Source: Procambarus clarkii
Lineage: Eukaryota; Arthropoda; Malacostraca; Decapoda; Cambaridae
Direction of reading: 5' to 3'
Assembly (NCBI RefSeq): GCF_040958095.1
Contig: NC_091173.1
Coordinates: forward strand, 20,643,582 to 20,707,581
Length of the DNA stretch: 64,000 bases
Of the stretch, positions 48,692 to 58,889 are shown piece after piece (position 1 is the first letter of the stretch; every line of letters starts with the position of its first letter). The position numbers and the translations under genes were made by a program. The notes beneath the pieces are model-generated. The model did not search any database. It was not told the origin of the DNA and worked only from the letters and a program-made list of their open reading frames with translations.

Positions 48692-48990
48692 CTGACAGTT
48701 GAGTGGACAGCGCTCTGGACTCGTAATCCTAGGGTCCAGGTTCGATCCCCGGTGATGGCAGAAACAAATGGGTAGAGTTTCTTTCACACTGATGCCCCTG
48801 TTAAACTAGCAGTAAATAGGTATCTGGGAGTTAGTCACCTGTCACAGGCTGCTTCCTGGGGTGTGTGTGTGGGGGGGGGGGGAAATAAAAAAAATAATAG
48901 TAACAGTTGATTGATAGTTGAGAGGTGGGCCGAAAGAGCAGAGCTCAACCGCCGCAAACACAACTAGGTGAGTACACACACACACACACT
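48692..48990 (+). mobile_element. S1b SINE: S1-type head with LINE-type tail
   Basis: A diverged tRNA-like head (GTTGAGTGGACAGCGCTCTG, B-box GGTTCGATCCCCGG), the S1 body to GGCTGCTTCCTGGGG, then GTGTGTGTGTG(G)n, TGATAGTTGAGAGGTGGGCC, CTCAACCGCCGCAAACACAA and CTAGGTGAGTAC(AC)n. The tail differs from S1 and equals the LINE tail module. Confidence 0.78.
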
Positions 48991-49009
48991 TATGTTGCTC
49001 AAAGATAAC

Positions 49010-49240
49010 GTACAGGGGGGGGGGGGGTTAGGGGTACACGGCTGCGCTGGGGGGGGGTCTCTCCCCCTCTTCCCCACTCCTTCCTCTCCAATTTTCTCCC
49101 CAACATCCTCCCTCTCCTAATTCCCCTCTCCCCCTTGTCTCCCTTACTCTCCTCCCCTCTCTTCAAACCTCCCCCGTCTCCTTCCCTCTATCCCCCCTCC
49201 TCTTCCCTCAATTTCCCTGTTTCAGAAAAAGTAATACTGA
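49010..49240. repeat. G-run and C/T-rich low-complexity tract
   Basis: A G run at 49015-49027 and another near 49050 precede a 150-base C/T-rich segment (CTCTCCCCCTCTTCCCC style) without a fixed period. Confidence 0.7.
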
Positions 49241-49388
49241 ATTCACGTTCAATCAATCAATGGAATCAATTCACGGGCTTGCAAGTTCGAATGCTTTTTC
49301 TAGATCAAGGAAGATCACTATAGCTGGACCTGAGTTACCATAATATCATTCATGTTGCCAACAATATTACCAATGCCAGCTCCCGGGA

Positions 49389-49640
49389 GGGAGCCGGTCG
49401 GCCGAGCGGACAGCACGCTGGACTTGTGATCCTGTGGTCCTGGGTTCGATCCCAGGCGCCGGCGAGAAACAATGGGCAGAGTTTCTTTCACCCTATGTCC
49501 CTGTTACCTAGCAGTAAAATAGGTACCTGGGTGTTAGTCAGCTGTCACGGGCTGCTTCCTGGGGGTGGAGGCCTGGTCGAGGACCAGGCCACGGGGACAC
49601 TAAAGCCCCGAAATCATCTCAAGATAACCTTAAGATAACC
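49389..49640 (+). mobile_element. S1 SINE, copy 4
   Basis: Complete head-to-tail copy: GGGAGCCGGTCGGCCGAGCG, GGGTTCGATCCCAGG, GGTACCTGGGTGTTAGTCAG and tail AAGATAACCTTAAGATAACC. Confidence 0.9.
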
Positions 49641-50525
49641 TCCCGTATAGCAAACCCTTAACCTGTTCCTCCCATCTCTGGCACAAAACGTTTTGTCTAA
49701 ATTTCTCACTGGGGAATCTCCCACAACCGAAATTCGCTTAATTCCTTCCTTTTCCTTTTGAGCACTTTGATGGACCTGCACTTCGTTGCTCCTCGTTGCT
49801 TTGCCTTTGCCTCCTCGTTAAACTGCAGGCTCATCACAGCACTCGTCCTCCAACACAGCAAGTGCGTTAGAAGTCCTTAGGATATCAGTAGGCGGCTTTG
49901 TCAAAGTCTTCTTAAGGCCCCTGTCCTTTACAACTTGCCAAGACGAGATCTTTTTAATACCGGTCGCCTCCTTTCTTTTTTTCCTTATGTTTCAGCTGTC
50001 GTACCTCCTCCCGTAGGGAATCCAACTCTGTCCTCAGAGTTCCAAACATGCTACATCAATTCCTTCACTAATCCATCCTTCCTTCACTAATAATACGGTA
50101 GTACAGCTTCAAAGTTTCTTCAGAATAATATTCACAAATCAAAATTGTAATCCCACAATCCCAATCATCGATGCCGTGTTCCCTGCCCCCCCCCTCCCCA
50201 ACAACACACCAATCCCATTAAGAAACAATACAAGCTAAACAAATTAACATGCAGAAGTTTCCTTATTATCTGGCAAGCAGTCGGTCTCTTGAGAATTTTC
50301 CGGCTTGAAGATTCAACCTTGCTGTTCCAGCCCACGTAAGGCTTAACCCTAAGATAAGTGAACAAGTTCCAGCGCTCGTACAACGCCTGGAATTTCCACC
50401 AGGAAAGGTTGTGTGAAAATAATGCCGTCAGCCTCTTCAGGTGGAGCTAAGGAGGCAGGCAGCATACGTTTCGTATTATTGTTAGTTTAAAGACATGAAC
50501 ATCTCCCGGTAGCTTCAACCTCATT
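49641..50525. other. Gene-free stretch
   Basis: No supported gene or repeat. A C run lies at 50187-50194. Confidence 0.4.
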
Positions 50526-50528
50526 GTT

Positions 50529-50803
50529 AACTACACTAGTCTCACCCCTCACTGTTAACTACACCAGCCTCACCCCTCATTGTTAACTACACTAGCCTCA
50601 CCCTTACTGTTAACTACACCAGCCTCACCCCTCATTGTTAACTACAGTAGCCTCACCCTCACTGTTAACTACACTAGCCTCACCCTCACTGATAACTACA
50701 CTAGCCTCACCCTCACTGATAACTACACTAGCCTCACCCTCACTGTTAACTACACTAGCCTCACCCTCACTGTTAACTACACTAGCCTCACCTTTATTGT
50801 TAA
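50529..50803. repeat. 27-28-bp minisatellite, 10 units
   Basis: The unit AACTACACTAGCCTCACCCT plus CACTGTT or CATTGTT. Two central units have GAT for GTT. Confidence 0.94.
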
Positions 50804-50985
50804 CATCTTATTACTCAACAAAATGTGCGTTTACAATCACATTGCAGCTCATAACTATCACTTTATCTTACATATTACATAGTATATTTATGTCCAGATT
50901 CTTAGCAAGAACCGTAGGTACAATAGTATATTGTTGGTCTAGTTATGCTATCCAGGTGTATGGTAGAAAACGTAGAGTTCAGCAG

Positions 50986-51311
50986 TCAACGACTGTCACC
51001 TCACAGTCAACGACTGTCACCTCACAGTCAACGACTGTCACCTCACAGTCAACGACTGTCACCTCACAGTCAACGACTGTCACCTCACAGTCAACGACTG
51101 TCACCTCACAGTCAACGACTGTCACCTCACAGTCAACGACTGTCACCTCACAGTCAACGACTGTCACCTCACAGTCAACGACTGTCACCTCACAGTCAAC
51201 GACTGTCACCTCACAGTCAACGACTGTCACCTCACAGTCAACGACTGTCACCTCACAGTCAACGACTGTCACCTCACAGTCAACGACTGTCACCTCACAG
51301 TCAACGACTGT
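50986..51311. repeat. 21-bp minisatellite, 15 identical units
   Basis: The unit is TCAACGACTGTCACCTCACA plus G. Fifteen consecutive units are identical, followed by a partial sixteenth (TCAACGACTGT) at 51301-51311. Because 21 is a multiple of three, several frames stay open across it. Confidence 0.98.
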
Positions 51312-51483
51312 AACAAAAGACCTACCATCAACGTATAATAATTTATTGTAAATTCACAGATATTGCAATGGAAAAAAATAACTGAAACTGCCATTATAGT
51401 GAGCAGGTTAGATGTAATTGTTAATGCAGATTTATCCGGCGAGTTCTGATTAAGATCTTTGGCACCCTCTAATTATTTTTTTT

Positions 51484-51640
51484 GTGCTACCGCTCACAGG
51501 ATGAGTATGGGGTGCACAATAAACTACCGCTCACAGGATGAGTATGGGGTGCACGATAAACTACCGCTCACAGGATGAGTATGGGGTGCACAATAAACTA
51601 CCGCTCACAGGATGAGTATGGGGTGCATAATAAACTAGCC
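51484..51640. repeat. 37-bp tandem of the DR-B core, 4 units
   Basis: The unit CTACCGCTCACAGGATGAGT plus ATGGGGTGCACAATAAA. It corresponds to the second half of the DR-B element (CCACCGCCCACGGGATGGGT, ATGGGGTGCATAATAAA at 44377-44403). Confidence 0.88.
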
Positions 51641-52029
51641 GCCTGTAGCGGTAAAATTATTTATTTATGCATACAAGAGTTCTTACATTCCTGCAAATGT
51701 AAATAAACACACACTCGGGGTTGGGCATAAACAGTAGACACAAAGACAGGTATATGTGTAGGTGTAGTACACGATCAAAATGACGTACAGGGCAACAAAG
51801 TACTCAAATAGACACCAAACAGAACCTGTTGTATTAGTTGTGAACCATTACAATGCGTTAAGAAGTGGTGGAGAGAAACTCTATAGATAAGAGTTAACTG
51901 TTGATATGACAGGAGCCTTTACACCAATCGGTTAAAAGCAGAGTTTTTGACCTAAGTTCTTGACCTAGTTGTATTTGTGAATCCTTCACAAATACAACTA
52001 GGTGAATAGTTGAATGTTACGACCTTAGA

Positions 52030-52460
52030 TTGTCAATGAGCAGTCTGAGAGCAGCAGTACACCAAGAACTTCAACAAGATCTTGTAGATCTGAGGCAGAG
52101 TGAAATCGACACCAGTAATTCCATCTGTCATCATACTATCATGCAAGAGGAACCACACATCTATGGTTCATCCAATAAAATCAGCAGACTTCTAGATGTT
52201 ACTATACTGCTCGACTTAGACTCGGTTACAAGTATCTCTGGGAATTCTCATTATCTGCTGATGTAGACCTGACCAAATGTAAACTGTGTCAACAAAATTA
52301 TTCGCACACCCTCCGTCACTATGTGATGGAGTGCGAAAAGATACGTGAATTCAGAGACAATTCTATAATCAATGTTCCAACAATGTGTAAATATTTCATT
52401 CAAAATAATCTGCTACCAGAAATTTTAGCCAAATATCCTCAGTTTGCTAACTGTAGGTAG
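52030..52460 (+). pseudogene. LINE-J ORF2 C-terminal fragment
   Basis: After a frame change the + strand reads TKCKLCQQNYSHTLRHYVME, then CEKIREFRDNSIINVPTMCK and YFIQNNLLPEI, the zinc-knuckle (CxxC...H...C) end of RNase-H-type LINEs. It is homologous in pattern to 59600-60010 and 28873-29200. Confidence 0.72.
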
Positions 52461-52654
52461 TAACTAAGTGATTGTAACCTATCCATCGCTGCCCACTGGA
52501 TGGGGGGCGGTGTGCAGGACAAACATATCAATTGTGACACCAGCTCTCCACATATGTCAAGTGCTTAATTTAGAAACTGTACTTGAGGTCGATCTCGAAC
52601 CCATTGATAATGTGACGACTTGTACTGAATTTTGTAACTAACTCATCAAGATTC

Positions 52655-52755
52655 TAACTTGATGAAGTGTGGGGTTCAGTCCCTGAGCCCATTATGTGCC
52701 TCTATAACCCTTTCCACTACCACCCACAAGATGGGTATGAGGTGCATAATAAATG
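52655..52755. repeat. DR-B dispersed repeat, second single copy
   Basis: GGGGTTCAGTCCCTGAGCCC, ATTATGTGCCTCTATAACCC, CCACTACCACCCACAAGATG and GGTATGAGGTGCATAATAAA. A partial copy precedes it at 52488-52530. Confidence 0.85.
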
Positions 52756-52924
52756 AACTACACTAACCAAACTGTTAGGACCGCGTTCTAGTATGTTTAT
52801 TGAGATAAGAAAATACATCTCAAAGTGATAGAGTAGCTTAGGCTATTTCTACCCCCAGTACGACTGCGTACGTTCGCGTTCGATCTAAAACGTATATGTT
52901 TTGTTCCTCAGCCAATAGGCGAGT

Positions 52925-53209
52925 CTAGTAATGACGTGACAGTGAGCCCGGCTTGCGACGTGGCAGGGTTGCGCCACCCCAGACAGTGGGTGGCGGCCGT
53001 GGTGGTGAGCCGTGTGTGTTGTGGGGCTCAGTGGCGCTGCTGGCACTGGGGCGTGCGAACATACGGGTCGTTTCTGCCAGTAAAATATATATATATGGAA
53101 CATTTGTGATGTGGAACTCGGGTGTGTAGTGTGCAAACTTTAATGTGAACGAGAATGAACTAAGCACAAACCCTTCGTTATATATCGGTTGTGAGAAATC
53201 GTCCCAAAG
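52925..53209 (+). promoter_or_regulatory. bZIP gene promoter and uORF-bearing leader
   Basis: It is GC-rich compared with its flanks. Two ACGT-core sites lie upstream: AATGACGTGACA (52929-52940) and TGCGACGTGGCA (52953-52964). Nearer the start codon are four tiny upstream ORFs: ATG at 53095 (4 codons), ATG at 53109 (6 codons), ATG at 53143 followed at once by TGA, and ATG at 53155 (2 codons). All four end before the main ATG at 53210. The transcription start is not known, so how many of these are in the mRNA is inferred. Confidence 0.5.
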
Positions 53210-54016
53210 ATGTCTTATTCCACAACAGAGACATGGTTTGAGATGCCAATAGCCTCCCCTGGAGGGACCATCAGTGACACTCCTCTCCAGCTTCCCGACG
53301 GGCTTGATATTACACACTTTGATAACAGTGACCTGGTCAAGCTGCTGGACATTGACGGGCCAACTGACAACACCAAGCTGCTAGACGACTGCGTCAACTA
53401 CACGGACCTTCTCCCACCAGCATACACAGCCCCTCAGACCACACTACAAACCACCAACTATAACAATTACTTCGACGCTCATGTGCTAGACACCGACTCT
53501 GTTCCGTACACCCAGCCACAACCGCTGACGCTGAACCTAGATCAAGACTTGAACTTTATTGGGCGCTTTGTGACACAGAGCCAGATACCTGCGGCAGAAA
53601 CCACCCGGGTACTTGTCAGTGATGGCACCAGCCAGGCTTCTACACTCCCGCCTCTAAGCCCTCCTGAAGAAACCTTTGCTCCAGAGACCAAACCACGCCG
53701 ACGGCAGCAGCAGCAGCAAGGCGACGCCCCTAAAGCGAAGCCTACTAGGAAACGTCGACCCAGAAAGCCTAAGGTTTACGAGAGGGAAGACCCCTTCGAG
53801 GACCTCGCAGCCGAGAAGCGCCGACTTAACGCCATCAACGCCAAGAAGAACAGAGACTGTAAGAAGAAAATGTTGGAGGAGCTGGACGAGAAGGTGAAGG
53901 CAGTGACACAGGAGAGGGACAAACTAGAGCAAGAGGTGCAGGAGCTTAGAGACAAGGAACAACAACTGCGAAACGAACTCGTCTCTCGGTTCGGTGTCAC
54001 TTTGCCCTTCATCTAG
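53210..54016 (+). CDS. bZIP transcription factor, single exon
   Basis: This 268-residue nuclear DNA-binding protein should bind as a dimer. Residues 1-160 are acidic and low in Lys/Arg (NSDLVKLLDIDGPTDNTKLL region), as in activation domains. 161-195 is a basic, Gln-rich linker with KPRRRQQQQQG and RKRRPRKPK, a likely nuclear localisation signal. The basic region is about 201-220 and the leucine zipper 225-253, with heptad residues L225, V232, L239, L246 and L253. The canonical N-x7-R-x9-L spacing is kept (N207, R215, L225). The two usual small contact residues are Asn here (N210, N214). The protein ends FGVTLPFI. The frame is intact, GC-richer than the flanks and uninterrupted. I cannot assign it to ATF4, C/EBP, XBP1 or another named subfamily. 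Confidence 0.88.
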   Translation: MSYSTTETWFEMPIASPGGTISDTPLQLPDGLDITHFDNSDLVKLLDIDGPTDNTKLLDDCVNYTDLLPPAYTAPQTTLQTTNYNNYFDAHVLDTDSVPYTQPQPLTLNLDQDLNFIGRFVTQSQIPAAETTRVLVSDGTSQASTLPPLSPPEETFAPETKPRRRQQQQQGDAPKAKPTRKRRPRKPKVYEREDPFEDLAAEKRRLNAINAKKNRDCKKKMLEELDEKVKAVTQERDKLEQEVQELRDKEQQLRNELVSRFGVTLPFI

Positions 54017-55440
54017 AGGCAACACATACACTGAGGTTTCACCTAACTTCACAATACATGAAATATTTGTAGCTCAATGATAGGTTTGCTCATATACTAT
54101 TGCCAATTGTGCAGGATCAGTGACCGTGTGGAAAAATTCGTATGTGGAAGGAGTCTTGACATATGAATACGCTCATAGGGTTCTCCATGGAAATTGGTGT
54201 GATATTAATTATTACTGAATTTAAAACATGTTTACAATTTATTAGGAGCTTAAATGTATTATTTTTTTTTAGTTGTAAAGTTGCCAAGTCACTAAATAAT
54301 TGCAGTAGTGTGTAATGATAGTAAGCACGAACAAAAGAGTAAGATGAATAGTGTGCTATATTTCATAATAGATTCTCAGACATTGGAATTACATCCAGCG
54401 AGACGGTTGACCCTCTTTGTCAAACTAATGGAAGAATGAGTTGATGCAAGTTGTGTGATGCCCACCATACTTATCTCCTGATACCTTAAGTGTGCTTCAT
54501 GCAACGCTTCCAAATTTTTTGTACCTGATGGGTTACAGATTACTTCGTACTTAGGACGGCTCGCTAACGGATAACAAAATTAACCTAATATAATTTAACT
54601 GAAACCAACCAAATCCAGCTTAACGATATTTGGTGCAGTTTTAACAAATATACGAGCTGTGGGAATCGCCTGTGTACGATTTGATTGTATCCTACCTTTT
54701 GTATGCGTTAGGATGTTTAGATGCTGTCATTTCTTTTCTTGATGTGTCATACATACACCATAAAAACATATTATACACAGTGGCAGTCAATGAATCATTA
54801 TGTGGCAGTATCAGTCTGCTAGTGTACTCCTGCCAGTCTGCCTTCCAAACTTGGCCATGTGGAAGTCAACGAGAAATTATGTACAGTCTGTAATTGCTAA
54901 AATTTGGAATGTTAAGATCCTCACTATAGTATTGTTTAATTAGGCTGGAAACGTTGGGGCTGTATAGAAACTCTGGGAGGAGTGTAGACTTATGCTTAAC
55001 TAACGTGTTAGGGGCTTATCAACATCTCTGCTAACCCTTTGTATTTTTTGTTAAGATATAATAAGAAAGCCCCTACAGGAGATTCGTTTGCTACAAAATT
55101 ATTCTTTTATCTGTCTTTCTACCTTGTCATTGCTATTATCAAAGGGATAAAAATGTGGATGATGAACATTTTCAAGATTGATTACAGGTTATATAACTTT
55201 CAAGACCATGTTTGAATCTGTGGACTGACTCCTTTGTAGTCTGAAAGCTTATTTCAGTATTTTTTTTTTGTATTTACCACAAACCTTTTCATAAAGTTAA
55301 AAGTTGACGTGTTTATAAACTTTAAACAAACTCATTTTATTATATATATGCATTGTATTTTCTAGTCTGTTCGCAACAGAATATAAAAAATTATTATAAT
55401 TAAAGTATATAAAAAAAAATAAACTAAATTTAAGATACTT
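54017..55440 (+). other. Probable 3' UTR of the bZIP gene
   Basis: AT-rich, without ORFs of note, and free of the tandem arrays and transposon scraps that crowd the rest of the window, which suggests constraint. A polyadenylation signal AATAAA is present at 55418-55423. The true 3' end is not proven. Confidence 0.45.
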
Positions 55441-57300
55441 ATCATAGCTGTTTGAATTACACCTCATAAATCAATAAGTACTGAGGTTGCTATCGTATAT
55501 AAGTAAACAGATGGCAAAGAATTGGATGCCATCTAGATATGATTTACAAAAAGAGGCTTGAAGGACGAGGTTACCATGTTAACACTACAGCATTCTAGCA
55601 CCAAACAATTTCAATTAATCTATCTCATTTTATGTGTATATAATGCTACAATTTTATAAATTAAAAATTGTATAACTTTTTTTATAATTAAAATATAATT
55701 TTATGTGTGTACAAGCTAAATCCTACAGCTTCCACTCCATGACCTCAACGGCTCTAATCTTGGCCCACACAAGTTAAAAACATATATAATAATGCTATTC
55801 CGAATACTTGGTGCACACACACAGTAGTAAGTTGTTGCCTAGCACTAACCAGCTACATTAACAAGGAAAAAAAAAAGATGATGAATTTCAAGACAATGTG
55901 GAAAAGAAACAGCTGGAGGAAAATCTTTCATGTAATGCTGACCCTTCCTTCCTTCCTTCTCAGACACATACTTTAGCACACTTTAATGGACGGTGGGACA
56001 TTGTCTTGAGCGAACTGAAATTTGGCCACACAGGACTGCACAAGATTACGTAAGGCAGGGAAAGTGAGGCATCAATTGTATATATATAAAGACTCCATCC
56101 TAGAAAAGATCTCCCAGTAAGAATACAAAATTTGTAAATAATTGACAATTCCCTTAACTATTCTACATTATCAAACCTAAAATATATATTGTAAACTAGG
56201 TTAAATATAAGTTAATGTGAGCTACTGGATGTAAATCATCATGATGAGGCTACATTCTCAAGACTCCTGACGGCTGGGGGGAGGGTGTAAGGGAGGAGCC
56301 TAGACCACCAATGTTCCACGACTTCCTTGTCCTAGCAAGTTTTGCATTATATACAATTATTGAATTTATATATTATGCCAAACCTTTCGATTTATTTTAG
56401 GAAAATACACGTGTACTTGTTTTAATGTTGGGCTTATGGCCTATCAACCCCGGGTGTGTGTGTGTGTGTTATTAAGACAACCACAATACCTTATACTGAC
56501 TAACCAGAAGTATACCTTAGTCTTGAGTATAGTTCAGGACTAAAGTATACTCTGTGCGCATACAACAAATAGGTATACCTCTACGTATATCCCTATTAAT
56601 CATGTATTATCTGAACAAACATCATAACCCCAAATGGTTTAATATTGGAAATTCGTAGTGAATCAAGTGAATAGAAGAGCACTCAGCAACGGGTAATTAT
56701 CTCAATCTTTCCTTTCAAAAGTGCTTCCAATTTTAGACGAAAGATTTCCTCAGTGGTGTATAATTATTAAACTAACAATACTATTGATAGTTTCAAAATG
56801 TCAATTATATAATTGTTTTTTTTATGAAGCTGTTCCTTTTGAAATAAATTTAAGCTATCATCTCAAAAGCCTACTTGCCCTCTTATCATATCCTACCACA
56901 CCCATCACAGCTTAATGGGCCACCACTACCACCACCACCAGTACCAGCTCGATCAAATATATTTTAATCCATGAAGAATGAATAATATAAACTGCCTGGT
57001 CTTCATCATTCTGTAGATCACAAGTCAAGACACACTTTTCCTAGTGTCCGTATGAGTCATGTGCCACCTGCTTCTAAACTCGTTACATATATTATAAGAA
57101 ATACTTAATGTTGTTTACAATAATACGGATATAACATATGATTTACTTTGAATAATATCCTGGTTATAATTGTAGCCTTTTAAAATAATTATTAGTAAAG
57201 GGGAGAATGGCAACAGCTGGTCACGTGATGGAGTTACCAGGTACCGCCCGCCCGCCTGTCCTTTCACCCCCTGCATCACGGATCTGGAGAAATGTTTACA
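55441..57300. other. Gene-free stretch
   Basis: AT-rich DNA with a GT run at 56455-56469 and no supported ORF, domain fragment or array. Confidence 0.4.
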
Positions 57301-57307
57301 AACATGA

Positions 57308-57348
57308 ATGCACACACACATCACACGCACATCACACACACACGCACA

Positions 57349-57387
<39 letters not shown>

Positions 57388-57450
57388 CGGGATCCAAGAG
57401 TCAATGCTCGATCCTGCAAGCACATATAGGTGAGTACACACACACACACG
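57308..57450 (+). mobile_element. (AC)n flanking a LINE-B tail
   Basis: (AC)n with some CACG interruptions (57308-57384) is followed by GGCGGGATCCAAGAGTCAAT, CTGCAAGCACATATAGGTGA, GTAC and a second (AC)n (57437-57448). The tail module matches 20269-20325. Confidence 0.75.
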
Positions 57451-57453
57451 GGC

Positions 57454-57625
57454 CGGCCGGCCGGCCGAGCGGACAGCACGCAGGACACCTGATCCTGTGC
57501 TCCCGGGTTCGATCCCGGGCGCCGCCGAGAAACAATGGGCAGAGTTTCTTTCACCCTATGCCCCTGTTACCTAGCAGTGAATAGGTACCTGGGAGTTAGT
57601 CAGCTGTCACGGGCTGCTTCCTGGT

Positions 57626-57715
<90 letters not shown>

Positions 57716-57765
57716 AGTAGTAGTAGTTAGAAACGGTTGATTGACAGTTGAGAGGCCATGGGCCA
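57454..57765 (+). mobile_element. S1b SINE with (GT)n inside
   Basis: Head GGCCGGCCGAGCGGACAGCA, B-box GGGTTCGATCCCGGG, S1 body to GGCTGCTTCCTGG, then (GT)n of about 85 bases (57625-57709), AAAAAAGTAGTAGTAG and TTGATTGACAGTTGAGAGGC. It is inserted directly after the LINE-B tail. Confidence 0.82.
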
Positions 57766-57965
57766 TGTCAAGAGGCCATGACTCTATACAAGAGTCAGTA
57801 CAAATAAGTACAGTACGTAAAGTAAAGTAAGTAAAGTACAGTAAGTAAAAGTCAGTACAGTACAAAAGTACAAATAAATACAAGAGGCCATGTCATGGCC
57901 TCTTTTCAAACTGTTACTGCCAGTTTCTATGCTATCACTGTCTCAAAGAGGCAGTGATAGTGTGG
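57766..57965. repeat. Local AGTACAGTAAGT-type and inverted sequence
   Basis: Short AAGTACAGTA and GTAAGTAAAG repeats (57795-57880), then GAGGCCATG reads against CATGGCCTC (57770 versus 57894), and CTATCACTGTCTC / GAGGCAGTGATAG forms a small hairpin at 57934-57960. Confidence 0.6.
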
Positions 57966-58074
57966 GGCCAGTGGAACTCCCCCAGTTACAATTTTTTTTC
58001 CATGTCGTGGCCTAGTCGATTAAGGCAAAAATCCCTTGTGGATTTTTTTAATTTTGTAAGGAATCATTAAGAAC

Positions 58075-58490
58075 CTTGTACACCTGGAGACTGCGGCTCC
58101 AGGGTGGTCTCTCTACCCTGTCAGGCACAGGACGAAGCTGGAGAAGTTTCAACAGTATGCCACCAGACTAGTTCCAGAACTAAGAGGTATGAGTTACGAG
58201 GAAAGAATGCGTGAATTGCACCTCACATCGCTGTTAAACAGAAGAGTTCGGGGAGACATGATAACCACATACAAAATACTCAGAATTGACATGGTAAATA
58301 AGGACAATTTTAACACAGGTGGTACTCGCACAAGGGTAGACAGGTAAAAAGTGACCACCCAAATGAGCCACAGAGATATTAGAAAGATCTTTTTCAGTGT
58401 CAGTAGTGAATAAATGGAATACAATAGTTAGTGATGTGGTGGAGGCTGACTCCATACACAGTTTCAAATATAGATATGATGGGGGTTTAA
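58075..58490 (+). pseudogene. LINE-B C-terminal coding remnant
   Basis: After frame changes it reads YEERMRELHLTSLLNRRVRG, DMITTYKILRIDMVNKDNF, and SVVNKWNTIVSDVVEADSIH then SFKYRY. The block order matches 39170-39400 and 20100-20215. It ends at an A run (58489-58510). Confidence 0.8.
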
Positions 58491-58504
58491 AAAAAAAAAA
58501 AAAA

Positions 58505-58690
58505 AAAAAAGTAATTATCAGGGTAAAGCACCAAGACGTTAGACTATATAGGCTCACGAACCTGTACACCAGTAGACTGACGGTTGAGAGGCGGGACCAA
58601 AGAGCCGAAGCTCAACCCAGCCACACACACAACTAAATTTCTTTCACCTGATTCCTTTGTTCACTTAGCAGTAAACAGGTACCTAGGAGT
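58505..58690. mobile_element. Mixed SINE/LINE tail scraps
   Basis: 58510-58555 resembles the 3' part of S4 (ATTATCAGGGTAAAGCACCA). 58570-58635 is the LINE tail module (TTGAGAGGCGGGACCAAAGA). 58638-58690 resembles the S1 body (TTTCTTTCACCTGATTCC, AGCAGTAAACAGGTACC). Confidence 0.55.
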
Positions 58691-58885
58691 TCATCAACCC
58701 GTCCTCCTAACAGAACGTCGCATTCTGACGTATACTCTACCCAGGGCCAAAAATTGTCGTACTAGAAAATGGTAGCGGCTCGCGGAATTGACATACTGTC
58801 CCGTTTTCTGTTTTGAGGCCTCTGGTAAGGTTAGGATGAGGGCACTTTAATACAACAGTTTCTTGACGTTGGGAAACCCGGTGAG
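58690..58885. repeat. DR-C dispersed repeat, copy 2
   Basis: ATCAACCCGTCCTCCTAACA, GAACGTCGCATTCTGACGTA, CTACCCAGGGCCAAAAATTG, TCGTACTAGAAAATGGTAGC and TTTCTTGACGTTGGGAAACC. Confidence 0.75.
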
Positions 58886-58889
58886 GACG

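Noticed and set aside
50986-51311. A CRISPR-like regular array.
   Set aside because: Units are contiguous with no spacers, and the genome is eukaryotic.
50635-51351. A 238-codon ORF with Ser/Thr repeats that looks mucin-like.
   Set aside because: It spans two unrelated minisatellites (27-bp and 21-bp) and has no signal peptide or unique domain.
57207-57584. A 125-codon ORF on the + strand.
   Set aside because: It is a fusion of (AC)n, LINE tail and S1b SINE sequence.
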